This document shows, in pieces, positions 27,228 to 38,937 of a stretch of 56,848 bases of DNA; the stretch's first letter is position 1, and the number at the start of each line of letters is the position of its first letter. The position numbers were made by a program, and so were the translations under genes. The DNA comes from Cyanophora paradoxa (lineage: Eukaryota; Glaucocystophyceae; Cyanophorales; Cyanophoraceae), in contig QPMI01000316.1 in the NCBI GenBank assembly GCA_004431415.1, positions 1-56,848 on the forward strand, given 5' to 3'. Below the pieces are notes generated by a model. That model was not told where the DNA came from. It did not search any database and saw nothing but the letters and a program-made list of their open reading frames with translations.

Positions 27228-30200
27228 ATGCTCCTTAGTAGCGTGCAAGATGCCAGCTGGCTGACCGCTCCGCTTCTCGCAGGCGCGCCGCTCAAAAAGG
27301 ATGACCGGCTGCAGCGGTACCTGACTCAGCTCGAGCTCGTGGAAAAGGTCCGCGGCACGCTCACGGAGGTCGCCATCCGGGACTTGAAGACCGTGTCCAA
27401 CCTCGGCGAGGCGAGCACCTCGCGCGCGCCGCTCTGTCCTTCTATGGGCCGCAAACGCGCGGCGCAGGGGAGCTTCGGGAAAGTCACGCTGTGCGAATGG
27501 AACGACCGGGAGGTTGCCTGCAAGACACTCATGATGCGCGAGATGAGCGGCACGGACGTCGAGGACTTCCGCAAGGAGATCGAGATCATGAGGTGCGCGA
27601 GCCGCCGCGCCGGCCCTGGGCGCGCCTGCAGCGGCGGCGCAGCCGGCTGCGGCACGAGAACATCGTGGAGTTCCTCGGGGCGACGCTGTCGCCGCCCTTC
27701 TGCATCGTGACGGAGTACATGCCGCGGGGCAACGTCTGGGAGCTCCTCCGGCGCCGGAGCCGGCCCCTCTCCCTCCCCGAGGTCCCCCGCCGCCCCCTGC
27801 TCCCCTCCCCGCACGCCGCCAAGAGCCGGGCCCGCTCGTGCTGACCCCCGGCGCAGCTCGCTAAGATCGCCCTCCACGTCGCCCGCGCAATGGCCTACCT
27901 CCACTCGCGGGTGCCCCGCCCCTGCCCCCCCGCCAACGTCCCCCGACGCGGGCTGAGGGGGCGGGGCGCGCAGGACATCATCCACCGGGACCTTAAGAGC
28001 GCGAACATCGTGCGGGGCGCGGCGCGCGGGCGGGCGGCGGGGCCTCACGGGGCGCGCAGCTGCTCGACGGGGAGCTGAACGCGAAGATCTGCGACTTCGG
28101 CCTGAGCCGCGTCAAGGCCGAGGGCCAGAAGATGACCCGCGGCGTCGGCTCGGTCTGCTGGTCGGCCCCCGGTGCGCCCGCCCGGGGGCCCGCGCGGCGC
28201 GGCGGCGGCGCGCGAGGGGCGACGGGGGCGGGGTGGCGGGGCAGAGATGTTCGGGAACAAGCGGTACGGGCTGAAGATCGACGTGTTCGCCTTCGGGATC
28301 GTTCTATGGGAGCTCATAACCGGCTCCATCCCCTATCTCGGCATGGCCTCCGGTGCCCCGCCCGCCCCGCCGCCCCGCCCGCCCTTGCCGCCTGACGCCG
28401 CGGCAGCGACGATCATGGCGCACGTCCTCGCGGGGAAGCGGCCGCAGATGCAGCCGGCCACCCGCGCGCACCCGCTCGCGCAGCTCATGGCCAAGTGCTG
28501 GGCCCAGGTGCGCGCTGCCGGCGCCGTGCGGGGCGCCGGGGCGGGGGCGACGGGGCGGGGCAGGAGCCGGGGAACCGGCCCGACTTCACCGAGGTGGTCA
28601 GCACCATCGAGGGCGTCGCCGCCTCAGCCCAACCCGCGGCGCCCCCGACAAGCCCGTGCGGCCCTGCCCCACGACCCGCCGCCGCCTCCGCCGCCGCCGA
28701 CGCGCCAGCGGCAGCGGAGCGCGAGCTCGAGGGGGCCCGTCCTGGGCGCCGCCGCGGCAGGCCGCGAGGCGGCAGAGAAGGACGTGCCGGGGCCAACCGC
28801 CGTAAAGCTCGCTGCGGCCGGCGCCCCGCGCGCCCGCCCCGCCTCCGCACACCCGCCCTCGCCGGCGCTGCCCCAGCCGCATCCCCCTCTCCCTCCCCCT
28901 CCCCTGCACCGGGCCCCATCCGGGTTCATGCAGCTGCTCCCGCCCCCGCCCCGGCCCCCATGCTCGCCAACCCTGCTCCCGCCGCCCCCACCCCAGCCCC
29001 CGCAGCCGCCCCGGCTCCCGCGCCCTCCCCGCTCCGTGCCTCTGCAGTCGCCCCGTTCGGCGCCGTCCCCGCCTTTGGCGCTCGCAATGCTTTGGCGGCT
29101 GCAGCCCCCGCCCCCCTTCCGTTAGCACCCGCCGCCACCCCTTCTGCTGCCGCCCCCAGCGTCCCCTCTGCCGCCCCTCCTGCCTCCCCCGCGATCCCTT
29201 CCACCGCCATCCCTAACGGCTCCCCCGCCGCTTCTCCCCCGGTTCCATCCCCTGGCGCACCTCCGGCCGCTTCCCCCCTCGTCGCGGCGGCGCCGGGCCC
29301 CGCCGCAGCGCCGTCTGCAGGAGCAGGCGCCCCTGCGCCCCTGGCTCGGCAGGCGAGCGGGGCGAGCCTGCCGGGCGAGTCGGCGAAGGCTCGGCGGCCG
29401 GCGTCGGCCTCGCCCTTCTTCGCCCCGCCGGCCCCGCCCAGGGCTCCCAGTCCGGCACGAAGGCGCCCGGGGAGGCCCCGCCGCCCCCGCCGCCGGCGGG
29501 ACGCAGGCGAGGCGCGAGGGACGGCCAAGGAGGCGGCCAGCGCGATCGCTGCGCGGTGCGCGGGCGGGGCGGGGCGGGGCCGGCGGGCGGGGGCGGGGCG
29601 GGGCCGAGGCTGGGGCGGGGCGGGGCGCAGGGTGCGGCAGGTGCAGGGGGAGGCGCTGGAGCGGGTGGCGGAGGAGCGCGCCCGCCTCGACGCCCAGGCC
29701 CGCGAGCGCGAGCGCCTCGCCCGCGCCCAGCAGACCAGGCCCGCCCCCCGCCCCCGGCCCCGCCCCGCCCCGCGCCGAGGCCGCCGCAGGTACCTCGCCG
29801 AGCGGAAGGAGGCAGCGGGGCGGGGCACGCCGGCGTTCGTGGCGCCGCCGCCGGTGACGGCGGCGCGGGCGGCGGCGCGGGCGGACCCGAGCCGCCTGCT
29901 GGAGGAGATCGCGCGCTCGAAGCAGGCGACGGCGGCGCGGGCGGCGCACGCGGCGGAGAGCGCGGCCAAGCGGGAGGCGGCGGCCGGCGCGATCGCCGTG
30001 GCCTCGGCGGGCCCCGAGCCGTGCTCTCGGGCCCGACGCGCCCCGCTCCGCTTCCGCCGCGGGGGCCGCCACGGGGCGGGGCAACCCCCTCGCCTGGTCC
30101 GAGGAGGCCCCGCTGCCGGCGCCGGGCGCGCCCCCGGCCGGCCAGGAGGAGGCCCCCCGGAGCGCAGTATGCGCAGCGAGCGGGCGCGGGCGCTTGCGGC

Positions 30201-31312
30201 GGCCGGCGGCGGCCCGCTCAGCGGGGCGGGGGGGCGGGGCGGCTGGAGGCGACGGAGCGGGGCGGGGGCTCGGCGAGGGGCTCGCGGGCGGGGGCGGAGC
30301 CCGAGTTCGAGGTCCACGACGGCGAGCCGGCCCCCGGGCCCGAGCCCGAGCCCGAGGCGGAGTCCGAGCGCGAGGCGGAGTCCGAGCCCAGGCAGAGCGC
30401 GAGGCAGAGCGCGAGTGCGAGGCGAAGGAAGCGGAGCAGGGGGCGGGGCCGGAGGATGAGCTCGTGCTGGAGGAGAACAGCGGGGAGCAGAGCGCCGCGC
30501 CGCCCCTCGCCGAGCCCGAGCAGGCGGCGGCGGCGGCGGCGGCGAGCTGGGGGCCGGCCCCGGCGCAGAGGGTGGAGGAGGCGCCGCGGCCGCCGGCGGG
30601 CCCGCTGATCGCGCCGTGGGAGGAGGCGGCGCTGCCGCGGCCGCGGGAGGCGGACCCCGAGGCGGCGGCCGTGGCCTCGGAGCTGGAGGCGGAGGTGAAC
30701 GCTCTCCTGGGGGGCCAGGGGGCCCTCGAGCTCGCCCCGGACCTCCGCCTGGCGAGCCTCGCCGGCCCCGCCCGCCTGGAGCCCGAGGCGGCCCTGACGC
30801 TCGCCCGCGGCCTCTACCGCCTCGGCACCGTCACCGAGCTGCGCCTCCCGCAGTGCGGCCTCTCCCTCGAGGCCGCCGACGCCCTCCGCAAGCTCCTCGC
30901 CACCCCGGCCTGCGCCCTCCGCGCCGCCGACCTCCACGGCAACCTCGCCCTCGGCGACGGCGGCGCCGCCATCCTCGCCGCCGCCCTCGCCACGAACCGC
31001 TCGCTCACGCGCCTCGACCTCGGCTGGTGCTCCATCGGCAGCGACGGCGCGCGCGCCCTCGCCGACGGCGTCCGCGCCGCGCGCCCCGAGGGCGAGCCGG
31101 CGCTGCCGCTGCGGGGGATCGACCTGCGGGGGAACTGCATCGGGGAGGGCGGCGCGGCGGCCCTCCTCGACGCCATGCACAGCGCCTGGACGGCGGGGCG
31201 CCGCTTCCTGGGCGCCGACCTCCTCGCCCAGCGGGCGCCCCCCGACGGCTCCCCTCCCGCCCCCGACCACCTCGTCCAGAAGCTCTTCGAGCACCTGCCC
31301 CGCTGGCAGTGA
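27228..31312 (+). CDS. TKL-type protein kinase with coiled-coil linker and C-terminal leucine-rich repeats
   Basis: Kinase exons are phase-consistent: 27228-27410, 27468-27592, 27643-27781, 27857-27910, 27974-28009, 28060-28171, 28245-28352, 28407-28507, 28564 onward. Visible motifs: glycine loop LGEGSFGKV across the first intron, VACK, RLRHENIVEFLGA, IIHRDLKSANI, KICDFGLSR, VCWSAPEMFG, VFAFGIVLWELITGSIPY and NRPDF, typical of Raf/MAPKKK-like TKL kinases. A long Pro/Ala tail follows to about 29500, then charged coiled coil (ALERVAEERARLDAQARERE, LLEEIARSKQATAARAAHAA). Near 30690-31300 there are RNI-type leucine-rich repeats (VTELRLPQCGLSLEAADALR, SLTRLDLGWCSIGSDGARAL). No membrane segment is seen. 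The linker junctions (29500-30660) are unresolved, so two adjacent genes cannot be excluded. The start may lie further upstream. Confidence 0.72.
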
Positions 31313-31790
31313 CCCTTCCCCCCCTATCGCAGGCTAGATATCTAGATCTAGATGTCAATCATTGAATGTCTCGGTGTCACAGTCACTGAGTGTCACAATG
31401 TTGACGTCGACGTCGCTGAACTTGGGAAGGATTCGAAACTTAAAACTGCCGAGCCCCTCGGAGCTCGCGCGCCGAATTCAACGATCGATCATTGGATCTA
31501 AAGCTCATGATCAGCGGCCGCGGCTAGCCTGCAGCTGGCTATCAGAGAGACATACTATGCTATATCATAGTATAGCCGCCCGATTCGTCGAGTAGCGCCT
31601 GACATTGAGGCACTTTGATCATGAGAAATCATTGAGGATGCGCAACTTGCAAACCGGCTTACTCCGCATGATCAGCAGACTCAGAGCCGGCAAAGCAAGC
31701 AATCGCAAAGGGCGGGTCGATGCCAGCTCTAGAACCCCGGCCATGTCCACGAGGCGAGTTGTCCTTCGGAGAAGAGAGGTACCAAGACCC
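31313..31790. other. Palindrome-rich intergenic spacer
   Basis: No gene is seen between the kinase-LRR stop and the right inverted-repeat arm. The DNA is dense in short palindromes: TAGATATCTAGATCTAGA near 31334, GACGTCGACGTC, CAGCGGCCGCGG, and CATACTATGCTATATCATAG near 31549. GC content falls well below that of the genes. Confidence 0.55.
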
Positions 31791-32819
31791 GCACTAGCCC
31801 CGGGCCCCGGCAGCAGTAGCAGGGGGTTGAGCGGGGGACTCAAATCAGCATTCTCAGCAAAGCTGTGGGGCGGAATGCAGAGCGCCTAGCAGGGAGCTCG
31901 GAGCGAGTTACTCGTCGCCGCCCTTGCCCTTGTTGGCGAAGACGTAGGTCAGGGTGCACTTGCCGCAGTACTGGCGATCGAAGTGGCTGGCCATGAAGGT
32001 GCCGGCGCCGCACTGCTGGTTCGGGCACTCGCGACGCAGGCGAGTGATCTTGCCGTTCTCGTCCACCTGCCCGGGCGCCCGCCGCCGTCAGCCGCGCGCC
32101 ACGCCGCTTGCCTCTCCGGGTAGGCCGGGGGCGGCGGGCGGACCTTGTAGTACTTGAGGACGGCGAGCTTGACCTTCTTCTTCTTGTGCTTCTGCTTCTT
32201 GGGCTTGGTGTAGGTCTTCTTCTTGCGCTTCTTGGCGCCACCGTCGAGGCCAGCGACGACGTGCAGGGTCGCCTCCTCCTCCACGCCGAAGTCCGCGAGC
32301 GTGCAGCCGTTCTCGAGCTGCTTGCCGGCGTAGATCAGGCGCAGGTGCTCAACCGGGGTGCCTGCGCCGCGCTCCTCCCGTTAGCTCCGAAGCCCGCCAC
32401 CCCCCCAAAGCAAGCTGCCGCTGCCCGCTGCCCCCCCGCCGCACCGTCCCGGCTGTTGATCATAGCCTTCACATCCTCGACGCTGTGCGCGGCCGTCACG
32501 TCGAGCGTGACGGTGCGACCTGCCGCGGCGGCCCGCGTTAGGCGTGCACGCGAGCGACCCAGCGAACCACCGCCCGCTCCGCGCACCCGTGAGGGTCTTC
32601 GCGAAGATCTGCGGGGGGCGAAGCAGCGATCAGCGAGCCCGGCAGGCCAGATGGCGATCTCGAGCGCGCTATCCCGACACGAGGCACGCCCGATTTCGGT
32701 GGGGCAACCGCGTACCTGCATCATGGCGCGGTCCTCCGCTTCCGCCGGGCGCCCTGTGCGGGTTCCTGGCGGTATAGCCCCCCGGCTTTTGACGTATCCC
32801 GGCCGGAACTCCCTACCCC
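31791..32819 (-). repeat. Right arm of the inverted duplication (about 1.03 kb)
   Basis: This is the reverse complement of 25510-26541, about 3 bp shorter. Outside the arms the sequences diverge at once. The 5.2 kb between the arms contains the kinase-LRR gene. Confidence 0.9.
31908..32721 (-). CDS. RPS27A: Ubiquitin-like / ribosomal protein eS31 (S27a) fusion, copy 2
   Basis: Exons on the minus strand (32716-32721, 32587-32608, 32445-32519, 32144-32361, 31908-32066) mirror copy 1 and give the same 159-aa product as far as I compared. All exon lengths and splice sites are kept, including the 6-nt first coding exon (ATG CAG). The ubiquitin moiety therefore carries the same K63E, R72G and R74D changes. 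The extra in-frame ATG at 32724 is present too. Both copies look intact. The formin gene begins about 400 bp beyond this copy on the other strand. Confidence 0.92.
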
Positions 32820-33114
32820 TAGAACTTGGTTGAGCGAGCTCTGGTCCTCGTCTCGTGCGGCTTGTGCCGCAATGGCCTACCAGGTTCGCCCATTCTAGAC
32901 CAGTCTCCAGCGTTTAGAACTTCGCGCCGGCTCGCAAACTCTGGCTTCGTTGCGGAATGCGTTTTGAGGCTTCGCCGCACGCAGGGGCCGGCGGCCGGAG
33001 CTCTGCCGAGCGCTCCCTCTGGAGCGATCCCTCCGGCACCGTCCTCGCGCCCTCCGCCACCGGGGCGCTCGGCCCCTGGCTCCGGCACGGCGACGCCGCA
33101 CCATCCAGCGGGGA
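32725..33114. other. Divergent spacer between ubiquitin-eS31 copy 2 and formin
   Basis: The first 95 bp is the end of the inverted repeat. The rest is open in the formin frame from about 32826 (ending PGSGTATPHHPAG) but has no ATG in that frame before 33115. It could be 5' UTR or an upstream coding exon of formin lacking its start. Confidence 0.4.
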
Positions 33115-36100
33115 TGATTGCTAGCGCGGCAGGGTTGCCGAAGGCAGGCAGCGCAACGACAGGCGCGGCAGTCGCCGATCAAATTGCCGTTGCTGCAGCC
33201 CAGCGGTCGGTGGCCAACTCCGTGGTGGGCTCGGCAGCTTCATCCAAGGTCCCGACGCGGTCGCACAGCCCTCGGCATTCGCGCCAACCGTCTGGCGGAG
33301 ACGTGCCTCAGATGAAGGTCAACCCGCCAACTGCCCCTGGGCCGGCCGGCACACGCGTAGCGCTGGGTTCGCCCGCTGCGTCTGCCATGTGCAACTCACC
33401 CTTATCCTTATTGCAACTCGCCGCAGCTAATATCGCAAGCAACACCCTGCAAGTCCAGAACATCAAGATTGATGACGAAAGCGAGGCGTCCGGCCTGCTG
33501 GAGTCGACGTCGGCGGATGGAACGTGCGCAGTTTGCAGATGCGTGCGCTCTAGCTTCGACGAGGGCCCGACCGCGCCGCAGCTCGGACGAGGAGGAGGAC
33601 GACAGCGAGGAGGAGATCGAGTTCGTCTCTGCGGCCGACCTCATCATGGCGGCGAACGTCCGCCGGCTCGGAGGTGGGCCCTTCGGTCCGAGGATCCAGT
33701 TTCCCCTTCTTTTCTGTAACGCGGCGCGCAGTCGAGCGCTTGTCGTACGAGCAGCTCGAGAAGCTGCTCCGGGAGGAGCAAAGCAGGCGCAACCGCGCGC
33801 TCTACGCCCTCCAGGCTGCCGAAGAGAAAGTGAAAAAAACGATGCACGAATCGAAGAACCACAAGCAGATGGCGAAGAACCAGGCTGCGATTCTCAAGAT
33901 CCAGTACGCCGAGAAGATGAAGGCCCTCGAGAAGGAGAACTTCGACCTGAAGTCGCAGCTCGCCCTGTTCGAGGTGCGCCCGTCTGGAGTGAGTGCGGCA
34001 GTGCCGGCCCGCTGACGGCGCCCGGGCAGGGGAGGCCGCCTCCGGAGAGGAAAGGGAAGGGTCCGCGCGACACCGACGCCGGCATGCACACGCAGCGCTC
34101 GAACGAGGACCCCCGCATGAGCACCATGTCAGAGGTAGGGCGCACGCGAGCCGCCGCCCTCCTGGCACGCGCGCAACGGGCCGCAGAAGGAGAAGAAGAA
34201 GAGGAAGAGTCTGGGGAGCCGGCTGGCGAAGTTCTTCGGGGGCAAGAAGGACGGCTCGAAGGGGAAGGAGCCGATGTCGGAGCGGCGGACGGGGCTGCAG
34301 GGGGTGCAGGGGGTGCAGGGCCCCGACTACGACTTCGGGGATGATCAGCCGGGGACGCGGGAACAGCCGCCGCCGCCCCCGATCATGCCCCCCGAGGTCA
34401 TGCTCAAGGGCAAGATCCCCCTCACGAAGCCGAGCGTGCGGGAGGCCGACCCCGAGGACGTCGAGCGCTACTACCGGGAGATCGCCGCGCACCTGCCGCC
34501 GGGGATGCAGCCGATGGACATCGGGTTCGCCATCCGCGCGGCGAAGAACCTGCCGCACTCGCAGGAGCACTCGCTCGCCAACGCCGCCAACGCCGCCGCC
34601 CTTTACGGCGAGGGCGACAAGGACCCCGCCGCCGTCGCCGCCTACATCGCTTCCCTCGCCGCCGCCGGCAGCGCCGCCGCCGCCGCCGCCGCCGCCGGCG
34701 GGGGCGTCCCGGCGCGGCCGGCGTCCCGGGGGCGGCCGGCGGGGCAGCCGACGGGACGCCCGGCGCCGCGGGCCTGTCCACCATACCGGAGGACGGCCCC
34801 GCCGCGGGAGGCGCCCCCGCTACGGGCCTCGCCGCCGCCCTCGCCGCCAGGGCGGCCGGGCTCACCCCGCCGGCTGCGCCCGGGCAGCCGCCCGCCGTGC
34901 CCCCGCCTGCACCGCCGAAAGCTGCGGGCGGTCCGCCGGTGCCACCGCCGCCGCCGGTGGGCGGGTGCCGCCGGCGCCGCCGGCAGCGGGCCCGCGGGTA
35001 CCGGCGGCGGCGATGGCGCCGGCGCTACCGGCGGCGCCGGCGATGCCGAAGGAGAAGCGGCTGAAGAACCTGCGGATGATCTACTGGAACGCGATTCCGC
35101 GGGCGAAGCTGCCGTGCACGATCTGGGCGCAGCCGTACATGCACCAGGAGGTCATCCCCCTCGACCTCGCCGAGATCGACCTCCACTTCGAGCAGAAGAA
35201 GACCGACGACGCCGGCCCGCCCCGCCCCCCTGCCCCTCCCGCCCCCCGCCCCCCCCGACCGCCGGCGCAGAGAACAAGATCGCCTCGAAGAGCATGAAGC
35301 AGTCGAACAAGATCCGAATCTTCGACGACAAGAAGTCCAAGAACGCCGGTGCGGGGGGCGCCGGGGGCCGTGGCGGCGGGGGCTCGCTCGTGCGACGGGG
35401 CGGGCGGGGGCGGGGCAGCGATCGTGCTGGCCAAGTTCACGCGCGTGACGCCCGACGCCGTCATGAACGCCATCCTCTCCCTCGACCCCTCCTACTTCGG
35501 CGACTCCGACGGTGCCCGCCCCCGCCCCCCGCCCCTCCCGGCGGCGGCTCGCGACGGGGGGCGCAGACAACCAGGTGGACACGATGCAGAAGCTGATCAA
35601 GGAGTGGCCCAACGAGGACGAGGACAAGAAGCTCAAGGCGTACGACGGCGACTTCGGGCTCCTCGACAAGCCCGAGATCTTCTTCATCACGGTGCGCGCC
35701 CCCCGCCCCACCCCCCGCACCGCCCCGCACCGCACCGCCCCGCGCCGGCAGCGCCTGACGCGCGGCGCAGCTGCTGCAGGTGCCGCGGATGGGGGACAAG
35801 CTGCGCTGCTTCCTCTACAAGCACACGTTCGAGAAGGAGATCGCGGCGATGCGGGAGGCGATGGGCAAGGTGACGTCGGCGTGCATCGAGGTCCTCTCCA
35901 GCCGCCGCCTCATGCGCCTGCTCGAGACCATCCTCGCCTTCGGCAACTACGTCAACAAGGGAACCGCCAAGGGCAACGCGCTCGGCTACAAGCTCGACAT
36001 CCTCCCCAAGCTCTCCGGCACCAAGGCCGTCAACAGCAGCCAGGGCATCCAGTCCGTCCTCCACTACGTCGCCAACGTGCGGCCCCGCCCGCCCCCGCAG

Positions 36101-38526
36101 CGGGGCGCCGCCGGGGGGAGGGGGCCGACGGGGGCGCAGCTGTGCAACCGGGCAATGCCGCTGGTGGTCAAGGTGCGGGAGGACCTCGGCCACCTCGAGG
36201 AGTGCACCAAGGGTCCGCCCGCCCCGCCCCGCCCCGGCCCCCCGCCCCGCCGCCGCCCCCGAGCGAGGCGCAGTTTCGGTGAGCAACCTGTACGACACGG
36301 AGAAGGAGCTGAAGGAGGGCCTGAGCGTGGTGCGGCGCGAGGCGGAGGCCTCCGGCAGCGAGGCCTACGCCCAGGAGTTCCACCGTAACATGGCCGTGCG
36401 CGGCGTGGGGCTGGGGGGCGCCGGCGGGGCGGGCGGGGCCGACGGTCGGGGGGCGGGGCGGGGCGCAGGCGTTCCTGCGGTACGCGGACACGGAGCTGCA
36501 GGCGGTGGCGGGGGACGTGCGGACGATGAAGGACTACCTGAACGCCATCCGCCTCTACTTCGGGGAGGACGAGCGCGGCTGCCCCAACCCCGAGGAGCTC
36601 CTCGGCACCCTCCACCGCTTCCTCGTCGACTTCCAGAACTGCCTCGGCGCCCTCGAGAAGGAGCGCGAGCGCCTCGCCAAGCAGGCCCGCACGGCCCGCT
36701 CCGAGCGTGCGCCCCCGCCCCGCCCCCGACCCCACCGCCTTCCGCACCGCACCCGCCGAGGCGCCCCCCGCAGCGGAGGAGGACCCGTACTGGCGGCTTC
36801 TGCGGGAGCAGCAGGAAAAGCTCGCCGCCGCGGGGCACCCCGACCCCGCCACCCACGCCGCCGACTACCAGTCCGCCCCGCCCCGCCCCGAGCGTTCGCG
36901 GCGCCGCCCTGACGCCCCGCAGGCGCATCATGCGCGAGCAGCTGCCGCCGGCGCAGAACCCCATGCAACCGTCGCCGGCCCCGGCCGCCGCGCCGGCCGC
37001 CGGCCCTGCGCCCCTGTGGGACGGCGCGCAGGCGGCGGCGCCGGCGGTGCCAGCGGCGCCGCCGGCCGGCCCGGCGGGGTCGGTGACGTCGGTGTCGCGG
37101 ATGCTGCAGCAGCGCGCCCTGCAGCGCCAGAGCAGCAACGACGACGCCGCCGCCGCCGGGCCGCCGGCCGTGCCCCCGGCTCCCCCTTCCCTCCGCCCCG
37201 GGGGCGCCGTCCCGCCTCCCCCGCCCCGCCCCCTCCGCTGGCGGTGCCGCTGCGGTCCTCCCCGCGCCGCTCCCCGCCGCCCTCCGGGGCGCTGCCCCGC
37301 CGCCCGTCCCCCGCCCCGCCCTTCGCCGGAGCCGCGGGGCCGCTCCCGCCCGGCCTCCCCCGCCCCGCCCTCCGGGGCGCGGCGCCGCCTCCTCTCGGCG
37401 GCGCTGCCGTCCCCCTCGGCCTCCCGCCGCTGCGGCCCCTCCCCCGCGGCCCCCGCCGCCGCCGTCCCCCGCCTCCCCCGCCGCCTCCATCAGTCTCCCC
37501 CCCGCCGCCCCGCCGCCTCCTCCGCCCCCGCCTCCTTTCGCAGCGGGGGAGGCGGCCGCTCCGGCGAGACCCCCTCCGCCGCCTCCGTCCGGCGGCGCCC
37601 GGCCGCCCGGAGGCTCCCCGTACCCCGCCGCGCCCCCGCACCGCCCGTCCCCGCTGCCCCGCGAGGCCACCACCGGCGCCGGCTGCAGCCGCCGCCGTCC
37701 CTCCGGCCCAGCCGCCAGGCCACCGCCCGCACCAGCCGCCGCCCTCCCCCCGCGGCCGCTCCGCCCCGCCCCCGCCCCCGCCCCCTTCGCGGCGGACGCC
37801 CCAGCCGCGGCGCCGCGCCCGCCGCCTCCTCCGCCCTCCGGCAGCGCGAAGCCGCCGCCTGTGCCCGGCGCGCCGGCCGCGCCGGCAGCCGTGCCGCCGG
37901 CCCCGCCAGCGCCAGCCGCGAGGGCCGCTCCGCCACCCGCCCCGCCCGCACCGCCACCCGCCCCGCCTGCGCCTGCCCGCGCCCCGCCGGCGATCCCCGC
38001 GCATCCTCTCCCGGCCCCGGCGGCGCTCGGAGCGCAGGAGGGGGCGTCGGGCGGGCACGGGGCGCGGCAGGCGTGGGGCGAGGAGCAGCAGCAGGACGAG
38101 TACGCCGACCCGTACGCTCAGCAAGGCTACGGCCAGCAGCAGCAGGGCTACGACCCCAGCCTGGAGACGGCGTATGGCGGCTACGCGTACGAGGAGCAGC
38201 ACCAGCAGCCGCAGCAGCAGCAGCAGTGGGGCGACGCGCAGGGCGGCTACGCAGAGGATGGGGGGCAGCAGGCGCCGTACTACGACCCGCCGCAGCCGTG
38301 GAACGGGCATGCCGAGCAGGACTACGGCTACGACCAGCAGCAGCAGGGGTACGGCTACGACCAGCAGCAGGGGTACCAGCAGCAGGCCGGCTACGATCAG
38401 CAGGGCGGCTACGACCAGCAGCAGGCCGGCTACGACCAGGGGTACGACCAGCAGGGCGGGTACGACAACCAGCAGCAACAGTATTATCACGGGCAGTACC
38501 CCAACCAGCCCCAGCAAGGCTGGTAG
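33115..38526 (+). CDS. Formin (FH1-FH2) with prion-like Gln/Tyr/Gly-rich tail
   Basis: Multi-exon actin-nucleation protein; FH2 domains form dimers that elongate actin filaments. The N-terminal region is Ser/Ala/Pro-rich. A coiled coil lies at about 33730-33975 (LSYEQLEKLLREEQSRRNRA, KNQAAILKIQYAEKMKALEK). A basic patch (KEKKKRKSLGSRLAKFFGGK) is at 34192-34250. Proline stretches at about 34860-35040 (PPAVPPPAPPK, GGPPVPPPPP) act as FH1, the profilin-binding site. FH2 runs from about 35040 to 36700: LKNLRMIYWNAIPRAKLPCT with the lasso Trp, DAVMNAILSLDPSYFGDSD, ETILAFGNYVNKGTAKGNAL (core GN..N.G motif) and AVNSSQGIQSVLHYVAN. A long Pro/Ala region follows, then the last 150 residues are Q/Y/G-rich with GYDQQQ-like repeats. 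Several junctions need GC donors. FH2 identity is certain; linker exon limits are not. Confidence 0.85.
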
Positions 38527-38937
38527 ACCCTCGCGCTCGATCCTCCGCAGTGCGCCGCGCTCCTCACTTCCCTCGGGTCATTCATCGATTCCGCGAGTTT
38601 AGTCTAGTAGATCTTACGCCAGAGAGCTGATGGTGAAATAACATGCACAAACAAATCATTGAATCTTACGCGTTCTCCGTGCCCCCATACGAGCTACAGC
38701 CTGGCAGGCTAAAATCGACGGGATATGCGACAGCGAATAAGGCATTCAGGCGTTTCAGACTTGACTGAAACTCGGCAAAAAGCAGAAAAGTGACTAGGTG
38801 ACACACTGTGACACTGGGGGAAAAGCAGGATGACTGCTGTAAATCAGAGAGGGCCGGCGCTAGAGCCTGGAAGGGCGCTGGGCCCTGGGCCCGCCGTGGC
38901 GGATTCATGCGGGCTCGCTGGTGCGCGAGGAGCGTCG
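38527..38937. other. Intergenic DNA between convergent formin and unknown gene
   Basis: No gene is seen. The interval is moderately AT-rich from 38580 to 38860 and should hold both 3' UTRs. Confidence 0.4.

Noticed and set aside
28926-30317. Long minus-strand open frames opposite the kinase-LRR gene
   Set aside because: They are Arg/Ala/Gly/Pro-rich shadows with no family motif. The plus strand carries clear kinase and LRR signatures.
36928-38517. Minus-strand frame of 529 codons opposite the formin tail, with a hydrophobic start
   Set aside because: The apparent Leu/Val-rich segment is the complement of the Gln/Tyr/Gly repeat (CAG and TAC codons) on the plus strand. It is not a membrane protein gene.
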